From the NCBI RefSeq assembly GCF_021107415.1, contig NZ_JAIOSW010000408.1, forward strand, positions 1 through 25,075: a stretch of 25,075 nucleotides of DNA. Direction: 5' to 3'. The translations under genes were made by a program, and so were the position numbers. Shown one piece after another: positions 9,494 to 17,583 of the stretch. The notes beneath the pieces are model-generated. The model made no database searches. It was not told where the DNA came from and saw only the letters and a list, made by a program, of their open reading frames with translations. Position 1 is the stretch's first letter. Each line of letters begins with the position of its first letter. Origin of the DNA: Desulfobacula sp. Lineage in GTDB: Bacteria; Desulfobacterota; Desulfobacteria; Desulfobacterales; Desulfobacteraceae.

Positions 9494-9925
9494 TTAAAGC
9501 TCAATGCCGCAAATCATCACTTCAACAATTCTTTTTCTGGCGTGATTGTCATGATTGATCACCACAATCTGCTGCCAGGTGCCGAGCTGGGCTTTATTAT
9601 CTCTGACGGGCACGACAATGGAAGGTCCAATGATGGCTGCCTGGACATGGGAATGGCCGTTTCCGTCATGCCAGGCAAGTTCATGCTTGTACTGGGCATC
9701 CGGAGGGGCAATCCGGTTGATGGCATCTTTCAGGTCTTCAATGACACCGGGTTCACACTCAATGGTCGTGACAGAGCCGGTTGAGCCAATGGCGGTAACG
9801 TGTGCAGTACCATTTTTGATCTGCGATTCTTTTATAATACGATCAATATCAAAAGATATATCATTTATTCCCGGGCCGGTCTCCTGATGCAGGATAATGG
9901 TATCAAAAAATGTTTTTGTTGACAT
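9494..9925 (-). CDS. yjbQ: YjbQ family protein (UPF0047)
   Basis: The product is a 143-residue single-domain protein of the YjbQ/UPF0047 family, known as small trimeric proteins; some members have weak secondary thiamine-phosphate synthase activity in vitro, but the true role is unsettled. Family signatures are TAIGSTGSVTTIE (about 44-56), WHDGNGHSHVQAAIIGPS (about 84-101) with the conserved His residues that form a likely metal/phosphate site, and GTWQQIVVINHDNHARKR (about 117-134). The ATG at 9925 has a good GGAG ribosome site six bases upstream. It is followed after 35 bp by the large split gene, which is probably co-transcribed. A degraded copy of its 3' end lies upstream at 10138-10206. 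Confidence 0.93.
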   Translation of the reverse strand: MSTKTFFDTIILHQETGPGINDISFDIDRIIKESQIKNGTAHVTAIGSTGSVTTIECEPGVIEDLKDAINRIAPPDAQYKHELAWHDGNGHSHVQAAIIGPSIVVPVRDNKAQLGTWQQIVVINHDNHARKRIVEVMICGIEL

Positions 9926-10380
9926 TGCACTCTCCTTTTAATGGATGAAATGGTCTTTTTAGCACTTTGGCAGCGATATCAGTCTTTTGTCAAGAAAAAG
10001 GGAGGATGAAGCGAGAAAATTATAACCCTTCGGCTACTATTCGCAGTGCTTCCTCAACCATGTACAAGGGTAAATTAATAAGCTTGTAACTCACAGTAGC
10101 TGTTTTACCCCTTATTGAAATCAAGATGAATTTAACGCTAAACACCTGAAATCGTAACCACAACAATTTTTTTCCTGGCATGATTATTATGAAATATCAT
10201 CATCCTGATGAAATAAAAATAAATTAATCGAGCAAAAAAAGTAAGGGTAAATTGGAGCACGCCTGTTTTTATTAATAAAATCAATTGGTTTTCAATGATT
10301 GTCTGTTCTGGCACAAAAAATGTAATGCTATTAAATGTGAGAATTGATCAGCTATTAATATTTCAAATGCAGGAGGAAGA
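9926..10380. other. 455-bp divergent intergenic region
   Basis: This region between yjbQ (leftward) and the PilZ-like gene (rightward) must hold both promoters. Apart from the yjbQ relic at 10138-10206, the minus strand has a 53-codon ORF at 10020-10181. Its last 28 residues (from K-T-A-T-V-S-Y to I-V-A-E-G-L) look protein-like, but no start signal supports it and it overlaps the relic in another frame; it may be the tail of a second decayed gene. The rest is AT-rich with no clear structure. Confidence 0.4.
10138..10206 (-). pseudogene. Degenerate second copy of the yjbQ 3' end
   Basis: Reading the minus strand, about 22 codons ending in TAG encode I-R-M-M-I-F-H-N-N-H-A-R-K-K-I-V-V-V-T-I-S-G-V. 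This aligns without gaps to the C-terminus of the intact YjbQ (IVVINHDNHARKRIVEVMICGI), with 12 or so identities and a matching stop position. The DNA is also similar (CAACAATT, TTTTCTGGC/TTTCCTGGC, TGATTG/TGATTA). Upstream of it no YjbQ-like sequence remains. It is most simply a relic of a tandem duplication or of a lost paralogue. Confidence 0.6.
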
Positions 10381-10719
10381 ATGGGATTCATCTTTGAGAA
10401 TCATAATGAAGGCGAGTTAAGAGAATATTACAGTGCTGAGTTTAAATTAAATCACCCAAAAATTCTTTATCAGTTCAGGATTCGAAAAAGTATTTCTGAA
10501 CCGATATTTGCTGTCATTAAAGAAGGGTCCGAGGCATTGGATAATATTAAAGAAGGCGATATTATTAGTATCAGGTATCATTGCCTGGATAAATCAATTC
10601 CGGCAGAATCAAAGGATACCAGAATAAAATATATCACCAAGGACAGCACCATTGGATTTAAGGATCATTATGTTATCGGGCTTGACATCCATCCGGAAAA
10701 GGGTTTGATAGTGGCTTAA
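10381..10719 (+). CDS. Small PilZ-like domain protein
   Basis: The product is 112 residues, soluble, with no signal peptide. The alternation of beta strands, the phrase D-N-I-K-E-G-D-I-I-S-I-R-Y (about 54-66) and the ending D-H-Y-V-I-G-L-D-I resemble short PilZ-like barrels common in delta-proteobacterial genomes. The cyclic-di-GMP signatures (RxxxR and D/NxSxxG) are not convincingly present: the N-terminal R-I-R-K-S-I-S-E-P is only a degenerate match, so nucleotide binding is doubtful. A very strong ribosome site (AGGAGG, 10371-10376) lies just before ATG 10381. It is 75 bp upstream of glnE on the same strand and may be co-transcribed with it. Family assignment is tentative. Confidence 0.65.
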   Translation: MGFIFENHNEGELREYYSAEFKLNHPKILYQFRIRKSISEPIFAVIKEGSEALDNIKEGDIISIRYHCLDKSIPAESKDTRIKYITKDSTIGFKDHYVIGLDIHPEKGLIVA

Positions 10720-10794
10720 TTCATTTGTGTTCTTGATAAAAATTGTTGGCAATATTATGGTGCTATTTATTTAACCTGTAAGGATAGGGTATAA

Positions 10795-13689
10795 ATGGAC
10801 CATAGCAAAATTGACAAGATATTCCCCGATCTTGATGAAGATCTTATAAAAATAGTAAAAAACAGACTTGATTCTTTTAAAGAAAGCCTGAAAAAGTCCG
10901 GGCTTCAAATTGATCCGGACCCTGATTTAGAATCTAATCTTATAAAAATTTTCCTTTTCAGCGAATTTATTGCATCAAGTTTTACTAGAAATCCAGGTAT
11001 TTATAAGGATCTTATTGATTCAAAAGACCTGCTCAAATCATATTCAAAACATACGATTGAGGCAAGGCTTGAAAAAAAAATCTCCAAAGACATGGATGTG
11101 GCAGCGATCAAGGAGATCCTTTTACAGACCAAGTTGTATGAAACCATAAGAATTGCATGGCGTGATTTAACAGGCGCAGCCAGGCTTTCCGAAACGCTTA
11201 GCGATCTTTCTTTTCTTGCAGATGCCATTGTTGATACCACCATGACGGCTATCTATGATGAGGTTTGTGAAACCTATGGGATTCCTGTGGACAGCGAAGG
11301 AAATTTTCAGGGAATGACCGTGCTGGGCATGGGTAAGCTGGGTGCCGGGGAATTGAATTTTTCTTCGGACATTGATCTTATTTTCGTCTATCCTAAAAAA
11401 GGATATACAAACGGGGAAAATATTATTTCCAATGAAGAGTTTTTCACAAAAGTATGCCGCAGGTTTTTAAAGTTTTTTTCAGCCGGATACCATGAAATCA
11501 ATTTTTACAGGATTGATACCCGGTTAAGGCCTTATGGTGATGGAGGGCCCCTGGTGATGAGCAGTTTTGCTTTTGAAGAGTATTATCAGGCCCAGGGAAG
11601 AGAATGGGAAAGATATGCCATGATAAAAGCAAGGCCGATTGCCGGGGACATTGAGGCAGGCTTTAAGCTTTTGAAAGTTTTAAATCCCTTTATTTACAGG
11701 CGGTACTTTGATTACGGATCTTTTGATTCCTTCAGGGATATGAAGCAGAGAATTACCCTGCAGGTAAAAAATAAAAAATTAAAAAACAATATAAAGCTGG
11801 GCGCCGGCGGTATCAGGGAAATAGAATTTTTCGGGCAATTGTTTCAGATGATCAGGGGCGGTGTGGAGCCCAAACTCCAGGAACGAAAGATCTTAAAGGT
11901 TTTGGATCTGTTACAAACCCATCATTGCATTGACGGGGCAACAAAAAAAGATCTGAAAAAAGCGTATGTATTCTTAAGGCTGGTTGAAAACAGGCTTCAG
12001 GCCTATGCTGACCTTCAAACCCATGATATCCCTGAAAAAGAAGACCAGAGAAAAATTTTGGCGCTTTCCATGGGAGTTGATGCATGGGATGATTTTGTTA
12101 AAAATTTGAATTATCATATGCAAAGGGTTCACTATCATTTCAGTCAATTGCTGGTTTCAGAAGAAGAGGAAAAACCGGATAAAGAGACACAGAATCTTAA
12201 AGAGTTATGGATCAATATTAATGATCCCCAGTTTGCCGCAGATTCCATAGCCATTGCCGGTTTTAAAGATCCTGACAGGGTATTAAGCATTTTAAGGTCT
12301 TTTGAAGAACATCCCAATACCAAAAGACTGACATCCAATGGAAGGAAAAAACTGGCAAGACTGATTCCGGTTCTGGTTAGAAAAATTGGCCGGCAAAATG
12401 ACCCCGATGGTATCTTCGTCAAATTAATCGACCTGATTATCACCATTGAAAGAAGAACCTGCTATTTGTCTTTGCTCATAGAAAGCAAAAGTGCATTGGA
12501 AACATTGATCACCCTTGCTCAGAAAAGTCCATGGATCATTACATTCCTTTCAAATCATCCTGCATTGCTGGATGAACTCATGCATCCTGCCACACTCTAT
12601 TTCCCTCCTGATAAACAGGCCCTGGAAAAAGAGATGGAGGTCCGTATGGCAGGTATCCCATCAGCTGATGTTGAGTTTCTGATCGAGGAATTGTGTGTTT
12701 TCAGGCAAATTAATTACCTGCGGGTTGCTGCTGCAGATGTAAGCGGAAATTATCCATTGATGAAAGTCAGTGACCATCTGACATATATTGCAGAGACCGT
12801 TCTTGCCCAGGTGCTTTTAAGTTCATGGAAAATTGTGACCCAAAAATATGGGTTTCCGCAAGATTTATCGGGTGAAGATATTGATTGCTGCGGGTTTGCC
12901 ATTATTGCATACGGCAAAGTAGGCGGATTTGAAATGGGATATAAATCAGATATTGATATTGTTTTTTTGCATAAGGGAGAATCAGGGGTTACAAAAGGAA
13001 AGGAAAAGAAGAGTATTGATACCATCCGGTTTTATTCAAACCTGGGCCAGAGAATCATCAATGTCTTAACCATGCATACGCCTGCCGGCACTTTATATGG
13101 AGCAGATATGAGGTTGAGACCCGGGGGTAATTCAGGGATGATCGTCTCCCATATTGACGCATTTGAAGATTATATGAAAAACCAGGCCTGGACATGGGAA
13201 CATCAGGCATTGATCCGGGCCAGACCTGTTGCGGGCGACATAGAGCTTTGTTCAAGGTTCGATGAGATCAGAAAGACTATTTTGACAGGGAAAAGGGATA
13301 TTAAAGTGTTAAAAAAAGAAGTCGGTGATATGCGGGAACGAATGCGGGAAGAGCGTTTAAAATATAAAAAAGATTTTTTTGATTTAAAGCAGTCAAGGGG
13401 CGGTATTGTAGATATTGAGTTTCTGGTTCAATATTTAATTTTAAAAAACGCCCATGCGTATCCCGATATTAGTATTTGGACAGATAATATCCGGCTTCTG
13501 GAAAGCCTTGATGTAGAAGGGATTATTACAGGACACGAGAGTGAAGGACTCCAAAATGCTTATCTTGTCATGCGAAAAGCCGTACACAGCCTCAACCTCC
13601 AGGAAAAGAGCCTTGAACTTCCTCAAAGTCATTTTTCAGAAATAAGAAATCATGTCATTGATCTATATGATCGATATTTAGCAAATTAG
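10795..13689 (+). CDS. glnE: Bifunctional glutamine synthetase adenylyltransferase/deadenylase
   Basis: GlnE tunes nitrogen assimilation by adding AMP to, or removing it from, glutamine synthetase in response to PII and glutamine. The 964-residue product has the expected two nucleotidyltransferase halves. The N-terminal (deadenylating) half carries GMGKLGAGELNFSSDIDLIF (178-197). The C-terminal (adenylating) half carries a matching YGKVGGFEMGYKSDIDIVF (706-724), each with the G-S/K-S-D-I-D catalytic motif, and each half is followed by an R-L-R-P motif and a helical GlnD/PII-type uridylyltransferase-associated domain. The length is close to the E. coli protein (about 946). The start has AAGGATAGGG upstream. 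An A9 tract at 11072-11080 is in the same phase (GAA AAA AAA A) as the two slippage sites in the split gene, but here the zero frame stays open and the gene is intact. Confidence 0.97.
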   Translation: MDHSKIDKIFPDLDEDLIKIVKNRLDSFKESLKKSGLQIDPDPDLESNLIKIFLFSEFIASSFTRNPGIYKDLIDSKDLLKSYSKHTIEARLEKKISKDMDVAAIKEILLQTKLYETIRIAWRDLTGAARLSETLSDLSFLADAIVDTTMTAIYDEVCETYGIPVDSEGNFQGMTVLGMGKLGAGELNFSSDIDLIFVYPKKGYTNGENIISNEEFFTKVCRRFLKFFSAGYHEINFYRIDTRLRPYGDGGPLVMSSFAFEEYYQAQGREWERYAMIKARPIAGDIEAGFKLLKVLNPFIYRRYFDYGSFDSFRDMKQRITLQVKNKKLKNNIKLGAGGIREIEFFGQLFQMIRGGVEPKLQERKILKVLDLLQTHHCIDGATKKDLKKAYVFLRLVENRLQAYADLQTHDIPEKEDQRKILALSMGVDAWDDFVKNLNYHMQRVHYHFSQLLVSEEEEKPDKETQNLKELWININDPQFAADSIAIAGFKDPDRVLSILRSFEEHPNTKRLTSNGRKKLARLIPVLVRKIGRQNDPDGIFVKLIDLIITIERRTCYLSLLIESKSALETLITLAQKSPWIITFLSNHPALLDELMHPATLYFPPDKQALEKEMEVRMAGIPSADVEFLIEELCVFRQINYLRVAAADVSGNYPLMKVSDHLTYIAETVLAQVLLSSWKIVTQKYGFPQDLSGEDIDCCGFAIIAYGKVGGFEMGYKSDIDIVFLHKGESGVTKGKEKKSIDTIRFYSNLGQRIINVLTMHTPAGTLYGADMRLRPGGNSGMIVSHIDAFEDYMKNQAWTWEHQALIRARPVAGDIELCSRFDEIRKTILTGKRDIKVLKKEVGDMRERMREERLKYKKDFFDLKQSRGGIVDIEFLVQYLILKNAHAYPDISIWTDNIRLLESLDVEGIITGHESEGLQNAYLVMRKAVHSLNLQEKSLELPQSHFSEIRNHVIDLYDRYLAN

Positions 13690-13736
13690 TATCTGAATGA
13701 AAACCAGAAAATTAGCGGTTTTAGGTTGGGTCCAAA

Positions 13737-15017
13737 TTAAGAAATCAATACAAGGCTGAGCCAGGGCCAGTAGGTAATAATCAGGACGGCTAAAAGCAGT
13801 ACCAGCATAAACGGGATGGTGGCCTTGTAAATGTCCATGATGGGTTTATTAAATCTATACCCGGCAATAAACAGATTCATCCCCACAGGTGGGGTGAAAT
13901 ATCCGATCTGCATATTGGCAAGAAAAATGATACCCAGATGAACGGGATCAACGCCGTATTCCAGTGCAACAGGCAGCATAAGAGGAACCATGATGATGAT
14001 GGCGGAAAAAATATCCAGCATGGCCCCGAGAATCAAAAGAAATATATTTAAAAGAATTAAAAAAACAAGTTTGCTGGTCACATAGGTCTGACAAAAGTCA
14101 AACAACTTCATGGGCACTTCAGCATCAATCAGGTAATTTGTAAAGCCTAGGGAAACCCCCAGGATTAAAAGGATTCCTCCCACCATCACCATTGATTCCC
14201 TGATGATGGCAGCAAGTTGGGACAGCCTGATTTCTTTATAAATAAAGACTTCCACGATTAACACATACATGGCTGTCACGGCAGCTGCCTCGGAAACTGC
14301 AAAAAATCCTGAGTAAATGCCTGCAAATACGAATATGGGTAGAGGAATTTCCCAAATAGCCTCCCGGGCAGCGGATAAAGCCTTTTTTAAAGAAAAAGAT
14401 GTTAAAGGGACAGGATTTTTCCGATTGGCCCAGATGCTCCATAAGGATAAAAGCAGTATCATTAAAACAGCAGGCAGGATGCCGGCAATAAATAATTTTT
14501 CAATTGAGATCTCCTGTCCTGAACTCATTTGCTGGGCGATTACCCCATATAGAATCAGGGGAAGGGACGGGGGAAGCAAAAGTCCCAAGCTCCCGGAAGT
14601 CGTTACAAGCCCAAGGCTGAATTTGTCTTTATAACCCGCCTCTTTCAAAGCAGGATACAGCAAGGCCCCCATGGCAACAATGGTGACACCGGAGGCTCCT
14701 GTAAAAGCTGTAAAAAGGGCACAGACAATAAATGCAACAATGGCAAGTCCTCCGGGCATCCATCCCAAAAAGGCCTGGGTCAGCCTGACAAGACGTCCTG
14801 AGGTGTTGCTCTCCCCAAGCATATATCCTGCAAAGGTAAACAAGGGCAACGCCAGGAGAATCGGGGTGTCAGCAATGCGATACAGCTCTATGGCCATGAC
14901 GGACAAATCAATATCAGCAACATAAAAACCCGTCATGGCGGCAGCAATGATAATGCTGAAAAGCGGTGCGCCCAAAAGAGCTAAAAGAATCAGTATAGTT
15001 ATGATTAAAATTATCAT
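13737..15017 (-). CDS. dctM: TRAP transporter large permease (DctM family)
   Basis: This 426-residue integral membrane protein is the ion-coupled translocation subunit of a tripartite ATP-independent periplasmic transporter. It is almost wholly hydrophobic, with about 12 predicted helices and re-entrant loops. Family phrases include LALPLFTFAGYMLGES (about 54-69), FTAFTGASGVTIVAMGALLYPAL (about 102-124), LGLVTTSGSLGLLLPPSLPLILYG, and YFTPPVGMNLFIA near the C-terminus. Its ATG overlaps the TGA of dctQ (ATGA), so translation is coupled. It is the last gene of the operon and ends 47 bp from the convergent glnE stop. Confidence 0.95.
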   Translation of the reverse strand: MIILIITILILLALLGAPLFSIIIAAAMTGFYVADIDLSVMAIELYRIADTPILLALPLFTFAGYMLGESNTSGRLVRLTQAFLGWMPGGLAIVAFIVCALFTAFTGASGVTIVAMGALLYPALKEAGYKDKFSLGLVTTSGSLGLLLPPSLPLILYGVIAQQMSSGQEISIEKLFIAGILPAVLMILLLSLWSIWANRKNPVPLTSFSLKKALSAAREAIWEIPLPIFVFAGIYSGFFAVSEAAAVTAMYVLIVEVFIYKEIRLSQLAAIIRESMVMVGGILLILGVSLGFTNYLIDAEVPMKLFDFCQTYVTSKLVFLILLNIFLLILGAMLDIFSAIIIMVPLMLPVALEYGVDPVHLGIIFLANMQIGYFTPPVGMNLFIAGYRFNKPIMDIYKATIPFMLVLLLAVLIITYWPWLSLVLIS

Positions 15018-15523
15018 TGCGGGATTTGCTTAAATATTTTAACCAAGTGGGTAAAAGAAAAAAGGATATATCTGAGACTGATAATGGCAAATGAAATCGG
15101 GATAATACTTTCGCAGACCCAGACCGGGATAGCTGCGAATGCCATAAGGCTGTCCTCTCTTTCCATCATCACAAATACAAGACTGAAATATGCCATCACG
15201 GCGCAAACCAGTGACGTAAAGACGGCCGTCATGAGATTTGTCAGTTTTTTGATTCTGTCAGGAAGATATCGGGATATTACGTCAATGCTGATGTGATGAT
15301 TGTTTCTGCTGGCAATCATTGCACCGATAAGACCGATCCATAAGACCAATACCCTGATAAGTTCGTCACCCCATAGAATTCCTGCGTCAAACAGGTTCCT
15401 CATGACAATTTGCAGTACAGCCATGCAGATCATGGAGAGTAGAAGCCCGATCAGAATACTGTCCTCAATTTTTTGAAGAATAGTAATGATTATTTGGGTG
15501 AAAGACGTTTTTTTACTGGTCAT
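15014..15523 (-). CDS. dctQ: TRAP transporter small permease (DctQ family)
   Basis: This 169-residue membrane protein has four predicted helices (about 20-45, 55-72, 92-115 and 130-158), the DctQ fold that pairs with DctM. Family residues are visible in R-N-L-F-D-A-G-I-L-W-G-D-E-L-I-R-V-L-V-L-W-I-G (about 41-63) and in N-N-H-H-I-S-I-D-V, typical of DctQ loops. The ATG lies within the last codons of dctP (11-nt overlap) without a clear ribosome site, implying coupling. It is not fused to DctM. Confidence 0.92.
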   Translation of the reverse strand: MTSKKTSFTQIIITILQKIEDSILIGLLLSMICMAVLQIVMRNLFDAGILWGDELIRVLVLWIGLIGAMIASRNNHHISIDVISRYLPDRIKKLTNLMTAVFTSLVCAVMAYFSLVFVMMEREDSLMAFAAIPVWVCESIIPISFAIISLRYILFSFTHLVKIFKQIPQ

Positions 15524-16535
15524 TGGTGATGTGTGCTTTTAAATGAAAATTTGTCAGATGTGCATCCAGTTGATCAACTACATCCCGGGGCAGAATTCCG
15601 GCCTCGACCATTTTTTCCGATGCATTACTGCTTACTTTGTGCCAGTTGACAAGGGCATCCTGCGAAGGTGTGATAAAGGTTATCCCCCTGTTTTTTAACG
15701 TCTGGATTGCTTTGATATCATCCACCCTGTTTTGAATATCAATTTCCTTCAATGCTTTGGTCATGACGTGTGTGACGATTTCCCGGTCCAGTTCGGCAAT
15801 TTTTAAAAATTTCTTTTTATTAATAGCAAGTACGGCATAAACATAAATCAGGGGCATGTCTATTACATATTTAATCTGGGTGTGCCATTGCAGTACAATA
15901 GCGCCAACAGTAGAGGTTGCCACCGTGTTAATCAGACCGGACTGGAGGCTGGTCCGCACATCGGCAATGGGCAGAGGAATAGGGGTGATGCCAAAGGCCT
16001 TAATGGAACTCCGACTGATTTTATCATTGTCCGGGATCCATACTTTCTGATTTCTTAGATCCTCCACCGTCTCAATGGGTTTTTGCGACATAATGTATGC
16101 AAATCCGCCGCCCATGAGCCCGAAAGTCACAAATCCTGCTTTATTAAGGCCGTCAATGATATACTGGTCCATATATTTTCTGACATAGTCCACTTCTTCA
16201 ATATTTTTAAATTTCAAAGGCTGTGCATAGATCTGGTTTGCCGGGAAAAATTGGGAAAGGCTTCCGCCCACAACAGCTCCACCGTGCAGCTGACCAATAC
16301 GGATTTTTCTCAAAACCGTTTTATCATTGCCCATGACACCGCCGGGATAGAATTTGAATATCACACGATTTTCGGTTTTTTGGGCAACTTGTTTTGCACC
16401 TTTTCGCATTTTTTCCATCCACATGGGGCCTTCAGGCGACAGGGTGGCAATTTTTAATTTGACAGCATAGACAGTATCTGTTGTGAGTATAATAAACAGT
16501 ATCAATACCAGTCGCTTAAGGATTTTCAAAATCAT
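15513..16535 (-). CDS. TRAP transporter periplasmic substrate-binding protein (DctP family, TatP-like)
   Basis: This 340-residue secreted solute receptor hands substrate to DctQM. A signal peptide covers residues 1-24 (hydrophobic LVLILFIILTT, cleavage after VYA). DctP landmarks follow: LKIATLSPEGPMWM (27-40), FKFYPGGVMGNDKTVLRKIRIG (60-81) and A-D-V-R-T-S-L-Q-S-G. In most carboxylate-binding DctP proteins an Arg in the K-x-R-x-P segment contacts the ligand carboxylate; here the segment reads Q-K-V-W-I-P-D-N with Trp166 at that place, suggesting a non-carboxylate, perhaps hydrophobic ligand. Its neighbour encodes a TatT lipoprotein, so this fits the TPR-associated TRAP class known from Treponema pallidum (Tp0956/Tp0957). 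The start has GGAG eight bases upstream. Confidence 0.9.
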   Translation of the reverse strand: MILKILKRLVLILFIILTTDTVYAVKLKIATLSPEGPMWMEKMRKGAKQVAQKTENRVIFKFYPGGVMGNDKTVLRKIRIGQLHGGAVVGGSLSQFFPANQIYAQPLKFKNIEEVDYVRKYMDQYIIDGLNKAGFVTFGLMGGGFAYIMSQKPIETVEDLRNQKVWIPDNDKISRSSIKAFGITPIPLPIADVRTSLQSGLINTVATSTVGAIVLQWHTQIKYVIDMPLIYVYAVLAINKKKFLKIAELDREIVTHVMTKALKEIDIQNRVDDIKAIQTLKNRGITFITPSQDALVNWHKVSSNASEKMVEAGILPRDVVDQLDAHLTNFHLKAHITNDQ

Positions 16536-16558
16536 ATATATCTCCGGTTTAATATCAT

Positions 16559-17458
16559 TTAAAAGTAGTCATCTGCGCCGTCTATCAATTCTCTGGCCTG
16601 TATCTGGGCCTGGATATTTATGAGGGTATATCCCGATACATAGGGATCGGCAGCTATTACATCTTTGAGCAATTGATCATGAAGCTTTCTGTCAAATATC
16701 ATCTTTGCATACAATTTTGCATAAAGAACCTTTACCATCAGATTTTTTCCCCGGGATAATTTAACAGCTTTTTCAAAATATTGTTTTCCCAGCTCGGGTT
16801 TGCCGCCAAGAGCAGGCGGCAGCAAGGTTGCCAATGTTCCCAAATATAGATAGGCAGCACCGTCTCTATAGGTTTCATCAAGTTCAATCACCCGTTGCAT
16901 GATCAGCTCAATATGTGACATGTCTGCGATGGCATTAAAGTCATTCTTATTGGCCATGATCCAGCCGGCCCAGGCATTACCCAGGGCAAAAAGGGCGGGA
17001 ACATGTTTTTTTTTCATATTTGAAATGATTTTTTCAAATTCTTCAAATGTTTTGGATTTAAGCATACAGGCATTATTTTTTTCAAGACAGATAGCCCGAT
17101 TGGCATAATTCAAGGCTTTGGCAGCCATTTTCCGGGATCTGTCAACATCTTTCACAAACAGATCAGCATAGGCTGTGTACAACATGCTAGCCGTGGATAG
17201 CAGGGTGTCATTTTCCGGGTCTTTGCTGATCAGGCTGTCGATCATCAGTAAATAGGCCGGGGCTCCGGTTTTTACCAGGGTTAAATCGTCATTGTTTAAA
17301 ATCGTGCTGGAAAGATGTTCCATCATGTCTGATGTGGCGGATGACATAATGACCGAGCATCCTGACGAGAAAAAGAGACTGGTTATACAAAAAACAAAGA
17401 CAGCAACAGATGATATGGATTGTTTAAAATTATGGTTCAACATCCGGTGAAGAATCAT
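16559..17458 (-). CDS. TatT-like TPR lipoprotein of a TRAP transporter
   Basis: The product is a 299-residue lipoprotein: a hydrophobic leader ends in the lipobox F-S-S-G-C, with Cys34 counted from ATG 17458, so it is probably tethered to a membrane facing the periplasm. The rest is all-helical with degenerate TPR-like repeats (for example S-R-K-M-A-A-K-A-L-N-Y-A-N-R-A and L-G-K-Q-Y-F-E-K-A-V-K-L-S). The sequence around A-L-F-A-L-G-N-A-W-A-G-W-I and L-P-P-A-L-G-G-K-P-E is characteristic of the TRAP TatT family, in which trimeric TatT docks with the binding protein. It is first in the operon, 23 bp before the binding-protein gene. An AAGGA lies upstream of ATG 17458. An A9 tract (17006-17014) encodes in-frame M-K-K-K-H and leaves the gene intact. 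Confidence 0.9.
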   Translation of the reverse strand: MILHRMLNHNFKQSISSVAVFVFCITSLFFSSGCSVIMSSATSDMMEHLSSTILNNDDLTLVKTGAPAYLLMIDSLISKDPENDTLLSTASMLYTAYADLFVKDVDRSRKMAAKALNYANRAICLEKNNACMLKSKTFEEFEKIISNMKKKHVPALFALGNAWAGWIMANKNDFNAIADMSHIELIMQRVIELDETYRDGAAYLYLGTLATLLPPALGGKPELGKQYFEKAVKLSRGKNLMVKVLYAKLYAKMIFDRKLHDQLLKDVIAADPYVSGYTLINIQAQIQARELIDGADDYF

Positions 17459-17583
17459 CAATAAATCAAATCCTTTATCTATTTGGGGATTTTAATAATA
17501 ATCACTTATCATATATTTTTAAAATTAACTTGTTTGGCAAAAAAAAGCAACAATTGTATTCACCGGGGATTCACAGTAAATCA

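Noticed and set aside
10309..10323. A second sigma-54 promoter before the PilZ-like gene (TGGCACAAAAAATGT)
   Set aside because: The -24 half is perfect but the essential -12 GC reads GT, so it is not a credible -12 element.
13690..13736. Terminator between the convergent glnE and dctM genes (AAAACC ... GGTTTT)
   Set aside because: The AT-rich 6-bp stem has an 11-base loop and no convincing U tract on either strand.
17530..17580. Direct repeat GTGAAT-CCCCG-GTGAAT (minus strand) as a regulatory site
   Set aside because: It is only two 6-base copies downstream of the permease stop, with no promoter nearby; it could be chance.
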